Below, in pieces: positions 53,959-63,004 of a stretch of DNA of 64,000 nt. The notes under the pieces are model-generated. The model saw only the letters and a list, made by a program, of their open reading frames with translations, was not told the origin of the DNA and made no database searches. The DNA lies in NCBI RefSeq assembly GCF_900299525.1, contig NZ_OMKA01000029.1, forward strand, positions 360,986 through 424,985, given 5' to 3'. Source of the DNA: Aquimarina sp. Aq78. GTDB taxonomy: Bacteria; Bacteroidota; Bacteroidia; Flavobacteriales; Flavobacteriaceae. The position numbers and the translations under genes are program-made. Numbering within the stretch: position 1 is the first letter of the stretch; each line of letters begins with the position of its first letter.

Positions 53959-55014
53959 TTAATTAATGGCTTTTACCACTTCTTTTTTAGCTTCTTTTTT
54001 AGTTCCATCAAATCCTTCTACTCCTCCAACAGTTGTATATTTCATAACATACTTTTTATCTGGAAATATTCTTTGGTAAGCGCTCTGACACATAATGGCT
54101 GCTTCATGAAAACCTGAAAGAATCAATTTTAGTTTTCCTTTATACGTATTTACATCACCAATGGCATAAACTCCCGGGATATTAGTCTGGTAGTCGTAAG
54201 AATTATCTACTTTGATCGCATTTTTTTCGATCTCTAATCCCCAATCTCCTATTGGTCCTAATTTTGGTGATAATCCAAATAACGGAATGAAGTAATCTGT
54301 ATCTAAAATAATTTCACCTTTTGTTTTATGTTTTATACCAACAGCTGTAATGTGATCATCGCCTTTTAATTCTTTTACCTCAGCTTCAGTAATCAGGTTT
54401 ATTTTACCTAATTTAGAAAGTTCTGCTACTCGTTCTACAGAATCTAAAGCTCCTCGAAATTCGTTTCGTCTATGTACTAGAGTTACTTCACTAGCAACAT
54501 CTGCCAAGAAAATCGACCAATCTAAAGCAGAATCTCCTCCGCCTGAAATTACAACTCGTTTATCTCTATATACTTCTGGATCACGTATAATATATGCTAC
54601 TCCTTTATCTTCAAAATCAGTAATATTTGGAATCGGTGGTTTACGAGGCTCGAAAGAACCTAATCCTCCAGCAATCGCAACTACTGGCGCATTATGCTTC
54701 GTTCCTTTATTGGTAGTTACCAAAAAAGTATCGTCTTCTAATTTCTCGATAGTTTCTGCTCTTTCGCCCAGAGTAAACCCAGGGTTAAAAGGTTTTATTT
54801 GCTCCATTAAGTTATCTACCAATTCTCCTGCTAGTATTTCTGGAAATCCAGGAATATCATATATTGGTTTTTTGGGATATATTTCTGAGCATTGCCCACC
54901 TGGTTGTGGTAAGGCATCAATAAGATGCGTCTTTAACTTCAGTAATCCTGCTTCAAAAACAGTAAATAACCCTGTTGGTCCCGCTCCGATTATTAAAATA
55001 TCAGTCTTGATCAT
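53959..55014 (-). CDS. Ferredoxin-NADP reductase-like flavoprotein
   Basis: 351 residues of the thioredoxin-reductase fold but without the redox CxxC, so a type 2 ferredoxin-NADP reductase is likely. FAD motif GAGPTGLFTVFEAG near residue 9, NADPH motif GGGDSALDW near 160, and GDVNTYKGKLKL near 290. Placed last in the cys operon, it should feed electrons to ferredoxin for sulfite reductase. Its ATG overlaps the siroheme gene by 4 bases. Confidence 0.86.
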   Translation of the reverse strand: MIKTDILIIGAGPTGLFTVFEAGLLKLKTHLIDALPQPGGQCSEIYPKKPIYDIPGFPEILAGELVDNLMEQIKPFNPGFTLGERAETIEKLEDDTFLVTTNKGTKHNAPVVAIAGGLGSFEPRKPPIPNITDFEDKGVAYIIRDPEVYRDKRVVISGGGDSALDWSIFLADVASEVTLVHRRNEFRGALDSVERVAELSKLGKINLITEAEVKELKGDDHITAVGIKHKTKGEIILDTDYFIPLFGLSPKLGPIGDWGLEIEKNAIKVDNSYDYQTNIPGVYAIGDVNTYKGKLKLILSGFHEAAIMCQSAYQRIFPDKKYVMKYTTVGGVEGFDGTKKEAKKEVVKAIN

Positions 55015-55604
55015 TTTTCAACTTCTTTTTTTCCTATTAATCCTTTGGTAAATTCGTTTAGTGTCTCCACTTTTTCTTCAAAATTACCTTTTATTGTTTT
55101 TCTGTACTCGTTTAAATTTTTGACTAAATCATCAATGTTTTCAGGTATCGCTTCCTCAAAAAACTGACGTAATCGTTTGGCTGTTGTTGGCGATTTTCCA
55201 TTAGTAGAAATAGCCACTTTTACATTACCTTTGGTGACAATTGCACCCATATAAAAATCGCAATATGGTGGATTGTCTGCTACATTAACCAATATACTTC
55301 GTTTCCTGCAATCTTTATATACTTGCATATTAACTTTGGTAACATCTGTAGTAGCAATCACAATGTGTTTTCCTTTAAGAAAACGTTTGTGATATTTTTT
55401 ATGTATCATTTCCACTCCAAACTTCTTTGCTAATGCTATTGTATCTTTTCTAAACATTGGCGATACTATAGTCACCTTAGCATCTGGGCTGGATTTTAGT
55501 AAGAACGTAAGTTTTTCTTCTGCTACATTCCCTCCTCCTATTATTAGGATTTCAAGGTTTGCAGCCTTTAAAAAAACCGGATATAAATTATTTCTTTCTT
55601 TCAT
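55011..55604 (-). CDS. Precorrin-2 dehydrogenase/sirohydrochlorin ferrochelatase (CysG N-terminal type)
   Basis: 197 residues with the NAD motif IGGGNVAEEKLTFLLK and the NADNPPYCDFY-like segment of Met8/CysG-N. It oxidises precorrin-2 and inserts iron to give siroheme, the cofactor of the sulfite reductase encoded upstream. In E. coli this domain is fused to the methyltransferase; here it is a separate gene 21 bases after cobA. Confidence 0.88.
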   Translation of the reverse strand: MKERNNLYPVFLKAANLEILIIGGGNVAEEKLTFLLKSSPDAKVTIVSPMFRKDTIALAKKFGVEMIHKKYHKRFLKGKHIVIATTDVTKVNMQVYKDCRKRSILVNVADNPPYCDFYMGAIVTKGNVKVAISTNGKSPTTAKRLRQFFEEAIPENIDDLVKNLNEYRKTIKGNFEEKVETLNEFTKGLIGKKEVEK

Positions 55605-55625
55605 CTTTAAGCTAGTCCCGAACTA

Positions 55626-56396
55626 TTAAGATACAATTTCTTCCCGAACTTTATTATAAATCGAAGCTAGCCGAACTCGTTGGCTTACTACTTCTCCTAT
55701 TACAATAATTGCCGGTGAGGATAATTCTTTCTCTAAAACTACTTCCTCAATGTTCTCTATTGTACCATATCCAAACTTCTCTTTTTTTGTAGTTCCGTTT
55801 TGGATAATAGCAACCGGAATGTCTTTCTTATTTTCGGCTGCAAAGATACTAACTATTTCATTCAACTTACTCATTCCCATCAAAATTACCACAGTTGCAT
55901 TTGATTTTGCTGCCAGGCATATATCCTGTGATAATTTGTGGGATTTTGTAGTTCCTGTAATCACCCAAAAACTTTCTGAGGATCCTCTTTTTGTTAATGG
56001 GATTCCCTGGTATGCTGGAACAGCTAAAGATGATGATATGCCCGGAACCATATTAGCCTCTACATCAAACTGTTGTACATAATCAATCTCTTCTGCTCCG
56101 CGTCCAAAAATAAAAGGATCTCCTCCTTTTAATCGTACTACATGCCCATGACTTTTGGCTCTACTTACTATTAGTTCATTAATCTGTTCTTGTTGATATG
56201 CATAGCATCCTTTTCTTTTACCAACAAATATCTTTTCTGCTTTAGATGCATAACCCAATAAGGTTTCATTAATGAGTGCATCATATAACACCACATCTGC
56301 AGACTCTAAAGCTTTAATTGCTTTAAGAGTGATCAAATCCGGATCTCCCGGACCTGCTCCTACTACTGTTAATTTTGGTGTTTTAGTATTCATCAT
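55626..56396 (-). CDS. cobA: Uroporphyrinogen-III C-methyltransferase
   Basis: 256-residue SAM-dependent enzyme making precorrin-2. GAGPGDPDLITLKA at the start, LKGGDPFIFGRGAEE, VPGISSS and AIIVIGEVV are all diagnostic. It supplies siroheme synthesis; precorrin-2 could also feed B12, but no cobalamin genes are near. 5 bases after the sulfite reductase gene. Confidence 0.95.
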   Translation of the reverse strand: MMNTKTPKLTVVGAGPGDPDLITLKAIKALESADVVLYDALINETLLGYASKAEKIFVGKRKGCYAYQQEQINELIVSRAKSHGHVVRLKGGDPFIFGRGAEEIDYVQQFDVEANMVPGISSSLAVPAYQGIPLTKRGSSESFWVITGTTKSHKLSQDICLAAKSNATVVILMGMSKLNEIVSIFAAENKKDIPVAIIQNGTTKKEKFGYGTIENIEEVVLEKELSSPAIIVIGEVVSQRVRLASIYNKVREEIVS

Positions 56397-56401
56397 TTTC
56401 T

Positions 56402-58492
56402 TTATGCATTTTCTACTTCGACAGCTCTAAACTCCTGTACTTTTTGTAAAAACTGTTTTGCACTTTTGATATAATCCACTGCAAAATTTCTGGTAGGCGT
56501 ATTTTTTTGAAGTTGGTAGATCAAATCTGCAAATGTTCCTTCTAATTGTACTTTTCCACTTGCTACAAATTCTTCGTCAAACTGACGAATGATTCCTGCA
56601 TGTGTATTTGTTTTTTTGTTTTCGGCTAACAATAATGCTTTTGCAGAATTAACTAATGAACTGTATGCATGATATACAGCATCAGAGTATATCTCATTCT
56701 CAAAAGATATTTTCGCATTTTCTATTTTCTCTTCACTTTCTAAGAACAAAGTAGCTATTAAATCTATAACTACTCCTGCACATTCTCCTACTCCGATTGC
56801 CTTTACATAATTCTCTTCTGTTCCCCAATCGATAAAATCTTCTTGAGTAAGACTATCTACATTAGATAAATCCGTAAGAAAATCATAGAAATACTTTTCT
56901 CCTTGCGCAGTATAATAGTCTATAAAAGTTTTACCGTTAGCATTTGCTTCAAAATCATTAAGAATTCTACGTAATGCTTCTGGCCCTCTTCTACTTGGTA
57001 TTTTTACTACTTTATCTGCAAAACGACCATTACCATCTCCTAAGTTTCCTCCTCCTAATAATACTTGTAATGCAGGTGCAACTAGTTTATCCTTAGTACG
57101 TACAGACATTCCCTGGAAACCAATATTTGCCATATTGTGTTGCCCGCAAGCATTCATACATCCACTAATTTTGATCACCAAATCTTCTTTTTCAAGATAT
57201 TGAGGGTATTCTGTTTTGATTACTCGTTCTAGTTCCTCGGCAATACCTGTACTACTTGCAATTCCAAGATTACAGGTATCTGTTCCTGGGCAAGCGGTTA
57301 TATCTACTGCTTTATTGTAACCAGATTCTACAAATCCTAATTTTTCTAATTCTTTATAGAAAAACGGTACTATATCTTCTTTTACAAAAGGGATCAAAAT
57401 ATTCTGGCGCAATGATAATCTTATTTCTCCCGCCGCATATTTCTCAACTAAATCTGCTAGTAACCTAGCTTTATCAGTATAAAAATCTCCTAATAGTACT
57501 TTGATACCTATGGCTACATACCCCTCTTGTTTTTGTGCTATTACATTGGTAGATTTCCACAGATCAAAGGTTTTTTGGTTTTTGATCTCTACTTGAGGTG
57601 CTTCAACTTCAACCGGAACTGAAGTTTTATATGCTTCTACATCAATCACAACAGTTTTCTGTTCTATTGCGTTTTGTTCTGCTTCTACTAATTCTTTGAA
57701 CGCTTCAACTCCTATGTCTTTAAGTAAAAACTTCATTCTTGCCTTGGCTCTACTTTTTCGTTCCCCATGACGATCAAAAATCCTCAGCACTCCTTCCATC
57801 AAAGGAATAATCTTTTCTGATGGCAAGAAACTATACAACTCATCTGCATGTCTTGGTTGTGACCCTAATCCACCGCCTAGCATTACTTTAAATCCTCTAA
57901 CTCCATTTTCAATTTTAGCAATAAAGCCAAGATCATGCATATAGGATAGTCCTGTATCTTCTTCAGTTCCTGAAAAAGAAACTTTGAATTTACGTCCCAT
58001 TTCCTGACAGATAGGGTTTCTTAAAAAGAAACGAAATAATGCATCCGCATAAGGTGATACATCAAAAGGTTCTTTTGGATCAATTCCGGCAGTTTCTGAT
58101 GCGGTTACATTACGTACTGTATTACCACAAGCTTCTCTTAATGTTACATCATCTTTTTCTAACTCTGCCCAAAGTTCTGGGGTTCTATTTAAGTCTACAT
58201 AGTGAATTTGTATATCCTGACGTGTAGTGATATGCAATCTCCCTCGGGAATACTCATCAGAGACTTCACAAATACGTCTTAATTGATTACTCAGCACTTT
58301 ACCGTATGGCAACTTAATACGAATCATCTGCACTCCTTCCTGGCGTTGGCCATATACGCCACGTGCCAAACGAAGGCTACGAAACTTTTCTTCATCAATC
58401 TTACCCTTATGGAATTGCTCAATTTTATTAGCTAATTCTATAACATCTTTTTGAACAATTGGGTTTTCTATTTCGGTTCTAAAACTTTGCAT
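56402..58492 (-). CDS. Siroheme sulfite (or nitrite) reductase with C-terminal HEPN-like domain
   Basis: 696 residues. Two ferredoxin-like half-domains precede the siroheme/[4Fe-4S] motif: Cys401, Cys407 (CPGTDTC) and Cys445, Cys449 (CMNAC). Placement with cysDNH argues for sulfite rather than nitrite. Residues about 570-690 form an added helical domain like HEPN (SDAVYHAYSSLVNSAKALLL, NTHAGIIRQF) without the RNase Rx4-6H motif. Role of that tail unknown, perhaps binding a partner. Confidence 0.9.
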   Translation of the reverse strand: MQSFRTEIENPIVQKDVIELANKIEQFHKGKIDEEKFRSLRLARGVYGQRQEGVQMIRIKLPYGKVLSNQLRRICEVSDEYSRGRLHITTRQDIQIHYVDLNRTPELWAELEKDDVTLREACGNTVRNVTASETAGIDPKEPFDVSPYADALFRFFLRNPICQEMGRKFKVSFSGTEEDTGLSYMHDLGFIAKIENGVRGFKVMLGGGLGSQPRHADELYSFLPSEKIIPLMEGVLRIFDRHGERKSRAKARMKFLLKDIGVEAFKELVEAEQNAIEQKTVVIDVEAYKTSVPVEVEAPQVEIKNQKTFDLWKSTNVIAQKQEGYVAIGIKVLLGDFYTDKARLLADLVEKYAAGEIRLSLRQNILIPFVKEDIVPFFYKELEKLGFVESGYNKAVDITACPGTDTCNLGIASSTGIAEELERVIKTEYPQYLEKEDLVIKISGCMNACGQHNMANIGFQGMSVRTKDKLVAPALQVLLGGGNLGDGNGRFADKVVKIPSRRGPEALRRILNDFEANANGKTFIDYYTAQGEKYFYDFLTDLSNVDSLTQEDFIDWGTEENYVKAIGVGECAGVVIDLIATLFLESEEKIENAKISFENEIYSDAVYHAYSSLVNSAKALLLAENKKTNTHAGIIRQFDEEFVASGKVQLEGTFADLIYQLQKNTPTRNFAVDYIKSAKQFLQKVQEFRAVEVENA

Positions 58493-58598
58493 CTTTTTTC
58501 GTATTTCTGCCTTTAAAAAAGGTCATAGTTATGACTTTTGTATGATGGTTTTATGATTCTAATTTTTTGTTTTTCTTCCTATAAAGAATGACTTATAT

Positions 58599-59846
58599 TT
58601 ATTCTATAAAGCCAACTCCTGAAGTAGTATTGGTTTGTGAATCTATTAATATAAATGATCCTGAAGCTTTATTCTTGCTATAAGAATCAACTGCTAAAGG
58701 TTTGCTCAACTGTATCTGAACTTTTCCTATTTCGTTTAAACTCAAAGCATTTTTTGAAGTATCATCACCAGAAAAATCAGTTGCAATGGTTCCGTTTATA
58801 CTTTTCACTTTTGCCAAAATCCGATTACTTCCACTTTGTATAAAGTAATTTGTCCCTGGATTTAGATCTTTACTGTCCATCCAGCATACTGTTGCTGTGA
58901 GTTGTTTTTCTACTCGGGGTTTTTCTGATGATTTCACAATCATATCTCCTCGGCTTACATTTACATCGTCTTCTAAAGTAACTGTACAAGAACTCCCTCT
59001 ACCTGCTGTATCAAATTTTTGATCGAAGAAGTAAATTTCTTTTACTTTTGATGTAGTTAACGATGGTAAAATTGTTACCTCATCTCCAACAGAAAGGTCA
59101 CCTCCATATAATTTACCTGCATATCCTCTAAAGTCATGAAACTCATCTTTTTTAGGACGAATCACAGTTTGAATTGGAAAACGTACCTGAGCTTTTTCAT
59201 ATACATCTTGTGCATCCAATTTTTCTAAGTGTTCTAGTAAAGTTTGCCCATTATACCAAGGAGTATTCTCAGACTTATCTACCACATTATCTCCTTGTAA
59301 TGCACTTACCGGGATAAACGTTATATTTTGTTCTTTGTAATCGCTTTTTTCGATCAATGTTTCAAAATCGGCTTTAATGGCTTTGTATTTCTCTTGAGAA
59401 AAATCTACCAAATCCATTTTGTTAACAGCTACAATCACATCTTTAACTCTTAGCAGGTTGTTGATAAAAAAGTGACGATACGTTTGTTCTATTACACCTT
59501 TACGAGCATCTACCAAAATGATAGAGGCTTGTGATGTTGATGCTCCTGTGACCATATTTCTGGTGTATTCAATATGCCCAGGAGTATCGGCTATAATATA
59601 ACTTTTGGTTTTTGTAGAAAAATAGATATGGGCAACATCAATGGTAATCCCTTGTTCACGTTCGGCTACTAATCCATCTGTTGCTAATGAAAAATCTAAA
59701 TAATCAAAACCGTTGGCTTTACTTCTGGTTTCAATTGCTTCTAATTTATCTGTCGTTAATGATTTTGTATCATATAGAATACGACCGATTAAGGTACTTT
59801 TACCATCATCTACACTTCCTGCTGTTGCTATTTTTAATACATCCAT
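58599..59846 (-). CDS. cysN: Sulfate adenylyltransferase subunit 1 (GTPase)
   Basis: 415-residue GTPase that drives sulfate adenylation with CysD. G1 GSVDDGKST near 10-18, DTPGHIEY, NKMDLVDF and the C-terminal elongation-factor-like barrel are present. It lacks the APS-kinase domain found in some NodQ proteins and ends after the barrel, slightly shorter than E. coli CysN. 106 bases precede the next gene. Confidence 0.95.
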   Translation of the reverse strand: MDVLKIATAGSVDDGKSTLIGRILYDTKSLTTDKLEAIETRSKANGFDYLDFSLATDGLVAEREQGITIDVAHIYFSTKTKSYIIADTPGHIEYTRNMVTGASTSQASIILVDARKGVIEQTYRHFFINNLLRVKDVIVAVNKMDLVDFSQEKYKAIKADFETLIEKSDYKEQNITFIPVSALQGDNVVDKSENTPWYNGQTLLEHLEKLDAQDVYEKAQVRFPIQTVIRPKKDEFHDFRGYAGKLYGGDLSVGDEVTILPSLTTSKVKEIYFFDQKFDTAGRGSSCTVTLEDDVNVSRGDMIVKSSEKPRVEKQLTATVCWMDSKDLNPGTNYFIQSGSNRILAKVKSINGTIATDFSGDDTSKNALSLNEIGKVQIQLSKPLAVDSYSKNKASGSFILIDSQTNTTSGVGFIE

Positions 59847-59909
59847 AGCTGTTATTGTTTCTCCTTTCGGAGTAATATTCGTTATTATTATTACACTCTG
59901 ACTTTACTT

Positions 59910-59955
59910 TGGATTCCAGCCGAAGTCTATGCTGAGCGTAGACAAAGTACTGGAA
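59910..59955. repeat. Dispersed 46-base repeat, copy 2 (cysD-cysN spacer)
   Basis: Partner of 48962-49007, same length and no gaps, sharing TGGATTCCAGC and ACAAAGTACTGGAA. Its pairing arms are ATTCCAG and CTGGAA, with the middle GTCTATGCTGAGCGTAGAC forming a second small hairpin. It lies in the 123-base spacer between two cotranscribed cys genes. Confidence 0.65.
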
Positions 59956-59969
59956 CGGCAAAAGCCAAT

Positions 59970-60929
59970 CTAGAAATATCCTTGTTGTTTTCGTTTTTCC
60001 ATCGCAGCTTCTGATCGTTTATCATCGATACGAGCTCCTCTTTCTGAAATTGTGGACTCCCTGATCTCTGATACTACTTTATCTATAGTAATTGCATCAG
60101 AAAGCACTGCTGCGGTACATGACATATCACCTACAGTTCTAAAACGCACCATTCTTTCTTCTACCACTTCATCATCTTCTCTATACACAACATCATCTTC
60201 GGCAGACCAAATCATCCCGTCTCTTACAAATGTTTTACGAGTATGAGCAAAATATATAGACGGAATTTCGATTCCTTCTTTTTGGATATAACTCCATACA
60301 TCTAATTCTGTCCAGTTACTAATCGGAAATACCCTTACATTTTGACCTAAATCAATTTTTCCGTTAAGGTGATCAAATAACTCAGGGCGTTGGTTTTTCT
60401 CATCCCATTGACCAAAATCATCTCTAACAGAGAATATGCGTTCTTTGGCTCTAGCTTTTTCTTCATCCCTACGAGCTCCACCAATAGCTGCATCAAACTT
60501 AAATTCTTCCAAAGCATCCAAAAGTGTAGTAGTTTGTAAACTATTACGGCTAGCGTATTTTCCTTTTTCTTCTACGACCTTACCTTGATCGATAGAATCC
60601 TGAACATTGCGAACAATAAGTTCTACACCTAATTCTTCTACTAATCGATCTCTGAACTCTATAGTTTCGGGAAAGTTATGCCCTGTATCAATATGTAATA
60701 AAGGGAAAGGAATTTTTCCGGGATAAAATGCTTTCTGGGCTAATCGTACTAAAGTAATAGAATCTTTTCCTCCAGAAAAAAGTAATACCGGTTTCTCAAA
60801 CTGTGCAACTACTTCTCTAAAAATATAAATTGCTTCACTCTCCAAAGGATTTACCTTAAGAACAGATACTCTAGCTAGATTACCTGCCGACCCTTCTATT
60901 TGTTCTATTTTCTTTTCTAGTATTTCCAT
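59970..60929 (-). CDS. cysD: Sulfate adenylyltransferase subunit 2
   Basis: 319-residue ATP-pyrophosphatase-type catalytic subunit that makes APS from sulfate and ATP. P-loop LLFSGGKDSIT at about 49-59, HIDTGHNFPETI, FDAAIGGARRDEEKARAKER, and the C-terminal ERGARIDDKRSEAAMEKRKQ. An N-terminal extension of about 18 residues over E. coli CysD is seen. 21 bases after cysH. Confidence 0.95.
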   Translation of the reverse strand: MEILEKKIEQIEGSAGNLARVSVLKVNPLESEAIYIFREVVAQFEKPVLLFSGGKDSITLVRLAQKAFYPGKIPFPLLHIDTGHNFPETIEFRDRLVEELGVELIVRNVQDSIDQGKVVEEKGKYASRNSLQTTTLLDALEEFKFDAAIGGARRDEEKARAKERIFSVRDDFGQWDEKNQRPELFDHLNGKIDLGQNVRVFPISNWTELDVWSYIQKEGIEIPSIYFAHTRKTFVRDGMIWSAEDDVVYREDDEVVEERMVRFRTVGDMSCTAAVLSDAITIDKVVSEIRESTISERGARIDDKRSEAAMEKRKQQGYF

Positions 60930-60950
60930 TCTTATCTTTTTCGTATTTTA

Positions 60951-61577
60951 TTAGTTAGTATGTAATCCACACTCTCTATTTTCTAACACTTTAGTTGGAT
61001 CAAAATATTTGAATTCGTTAGGTAACTTATATTCTTCTAAATACACATCTAACTCTTCATCACTGTAATAATAAAATGGACTTACTTTTAAAACTCCATC
61101 TTTACCCATGCTTACAATATCTAACGAATCTCTAAGTGCCGTTTGCCCTTTTCTAAGATTTGTAAACCAAACATCGGGAGTAAAATCAGACATTGCTCTT
61201 CTAAATGGTTCTAATTTTACTTGTTCTGTAAAAACTTTGTGTTTGGGATCATCAATATCTGGAATCCCCATAGTTACATCCCTATGTGCTGTGGTTTGCT
61301 TAGGCACATATAATTTAACATCAAGCCCTAACATATCAATGACCTCTTCTGCATGCCTATAGGTGTTTGGAGTATTGTATCCAGAGTCACACCATATTAC
61401 CGGAATATCTGACAATGCCTTTGAGCAAACATTAAGAATTGCAACCTCATATGGTCTAAAATTAGTAGTCACAACTGGAGTCTTCGCATTTAAAACTGCC
61501 CATTGTGCAATTTCTAAAGGTGTTTTATCCTTTAGAGATTTATTTAAGTTTTCTATTTCTTTTTCTGTTAAACTCAT
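60951..61577 (-). CDS. cysH: (P)APS reductase, no Fe-S cysteine motif
   Basis: 208-residue thioredoxin-dependent reductase of APS or PAPS. The catalytic C-terminal ECGLH (Cys203) is present. The paired Cys residues that hold the [4Fe-4S] cluster of APS reductases are absent (only Cys51 and Cys63 otherwise), so by motif it looks PAPS-specific. No APS kinase gene is in this window. Second gene of the operon, 32 bases after the DUF2061 gene. Confidence 0.92.
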   Translation of the reverse strand: MSLTEKEIENLNKSLKDKTPLEIAQWAVLNAKTPVVTTNFRPYEVAILNVCSKALSDIPVIWCDSGYNTPNTYRHAEEVIDMLGLDVKLYVPKQTTAHRDVTMGIPDIDDPKHKVFTEQVKLEPFRRAMSDFTPDVWFTNLRKGQTALRDSLDIVSMGKDGVLKVSPFYYYSDEELDVYLEEYKLPNEFKYFDPTKVLENRECGLHTN

Positions 61578-61609
61578 AGTTTACTATACTTGTTTTTCTA
61601 CTATCGCAA

Positions 61610-61876
61610 TTATTTTCCCCATTTAATACGATTCCAAATTCTTTCATGAAAAAAATAAAGAATCATTTTTGTTATAAAATCAATAGATGCAATTGAAGTA
61701 GCAAGAGCTATTTCTCCTGTTAATACATAAGACACTATTAATGTATCTAATGTACCCACTACCCTCCAGCTTACTGCTTTTGCGATACTACGTACTGGTT
61801 TTTCAGAGGTTTTATCATCCTGATACGTTGTTTTCTGTGTAGCTACTTTATCTAATATCATTTGATCTAAAATCAT
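61610..61876 (-). CDS. DUF2061 membrane protein
   Basis: 88 residues. RSIAKAVSWRVVGTLDTLIV and a second hydrophobic helix near 55-75 followed by FFHERIWNRIKWG are the DUF2061 signature. From general knowledge the family is often found beside cys genes, where a role in sulfur metabolism or sulfate handling is suspected but unproven. First gene of the cys operon here. Confidence 0.9.
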   Translation of the reverse strand: MILDQMILDKVATQKTTYQDDKTSEKPVRSIAKAVSWRVVGTLDTLIVSYVLTGEIALATSIASIDFITKMILYFFHERIWNRIKWGK

Positions 61877-61896
61877 TTTTTTTGAAAAACTCTATT

Positions 61897-61928
61897 ACCC
61901 TATCGGAATAGTAGATTATTAAACAAAT
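61897..61928. repeat. Direct repeat A upstream of the cys operon
   Basis: ACCCTA-TCGGAA-TAGTAGATTATTAA and following bases, 21 bases before the DUF2061 gene start. It shares ACCCTA and the 14-mer TAGTAGATTATTAA (61909-61922) with repeat B. TCTATTA and TAGTAGA around it form an imperfect inverted pair. Position and repetition suggest an operator. Confidence 0.55.
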
Positions 61929-62011
61929 GTATATATAATATTTTGTTTATAGCACAAAAATCTCATAAGTTCTTAAAGAAAATTATAAGAATTATGATAT
62001 CTTCAACAAAA

Positions 62012-62043
62012 ACCCTAGTAGTTTAGTAGATTATTAAGACAAT
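62012..62043. repeat. Direct repeat B upstream of the cys operon
   Basis: ACCCTA-GTAGTT-TAGTAGATTATTAA, identical to repeat A over ACCCTA and the last 14 bases (62024-62037), 115 bases further upstream. The rest of the 325-base gap between the operon and the lipoprotein gene holds no gene I can support. Confidence 0.55.
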
Positions 62044-62201
62044 CCCAGAATCTTTATATAATTTATTGAGGAACACCCTATTAAACTTTTACTAATTATC
62101 CTTAAAAATCACATAAAAAGAGATTTCATTTAAAAAAATGACAATATGTGAATTTCTATCTCGTTGATAAAAGTAATATTAACCCAAAATATATAGTCGA
62201 A

Positions 62202-62744
62202 ATGAAAAGATTTGCAATGTTTTTATTTTTAGCAAGTACCTTACTATTTGTTTCTTGTAACGATGATGATGATTCTCCAATTGAAATTGATCAATCCTTA
62301 ATCCCAGGTGATTGGAGTCTCACAGAAGTTAAATCTGAAAATGGAAAAGTTACCGCTACTATTGAAAACATACCAGTGAGTGGCAGTTATTCTTTATCAG
62401 GTAAAGATTATACTGCAGAAGCAACTTTTACAAAAGCTTCTGAAGCTGATAAACCCAATACTTTTGTTAGTTCTGGAGGGTTTACATTAGTAGCAAAAAT
62501 AACTATCCCCACTCAATCTATTGATTATGAAGAAGCAATTCCTGATTTTATCGGAGCCGGTGATTGGAAAATAGACGGAACTAAACTTATTACTACTGTT
62601 GCAGACAAAGACGTCTCTTTTGATATTATTGCATTAACTGCACAAACCCTAAGTATAAAAAAGGATATCAAAGAAACAGTCGAACAACAAGGTATTACTT
62701 TTGAAGTTACGGGAAGCCAAATTTTCACTTTAACAAAAAAATAA
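62202..62744 (+). CDS. Lipocalin-like lipoprotein
   Basis: 180 residues from the ATG at 62202, which opens a lipoprotein signal MKRFAMFLFLASTLLFVSC. A GTG-initiated frame from 62148 would add 18 residues and spoil the signal. After the lipobox come acidic DDDD and a beta-rich domain (IPGDWSLTEVKSENG, IPVSGSYSLSGKDYTAEATF) resembling small secreted lipocalin-like proteins. Ligand unknown. Monocistronic, ending at a hairpin. Confidence 0.75.
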   Translation: MKRFAMFLFLASTLLFVSCNDDDDSPIEIDQSLIPGDWSLTEVKSENGKVTATIENIPVSGSYSLSGKDYTAEATFTKASEADKPNTFVSSGGFTLVAKITIPTQSIDYEEAIPDFIGAGDWKIDGTKLITTVADKDVSFDIIALTAQTLSIKKDIKETVEQQGITFEVTGSQIFTLTKK

Positions 62745-62770
62745 GGCTGTGAATTTCAAATTCTTTGAAT

Positions 62771-62802
62771 AAAAAAGTTGAGAAGTTTCTCAGCTTTTTT
62801 TT
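62771..62802 (+). terminator. Terminator of the lipocalin-like lipoprotein gene
   Basis: 14-base arms (aaaaaagttgagaa / ttctcagctttttt, one G-U) with a two-base loop and a T-run, 27 bases after the stop. Confidence 0.8.
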
Positions 62803-62909
62803 GTTCACATACTTTTCTAAACCCCATTTTATTATCAAGAATACACACCCCTATTTACAGGGGGTATCACTTCACGGTTTACAGTGTTCTGTATTCTATA
62901 TTGAAATTT

Positions 62910-62917
62910 TAAATTTG
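62910..62917 (+). promoter_or_regulatory. Putative promoter element of the six-Cys peptide gene
   Basis: TAAATTTG matches TAnnTTTG, 87 bases before the peptide ATG. Upstream, CACCCC...GGGGG (about 62847-62865) can form a short stem and may be an operator or structured leader of a neighbouring transcript. Confidence 0.45.
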
Positions 62918-63004
62918 AGAAACTAAATCATAGAATTACTCATTTAACCTATGATCCCCCAATCAAAATGTGTAATTCTATTCATTCTTAAAACATATTA
63001 CAAT

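Noticed and set aside
54710..55051. Plus-strand reading frame of 113 codons
   Set aside because: Antisense shadow of the ferredoxin-NADP reductase-like gene.
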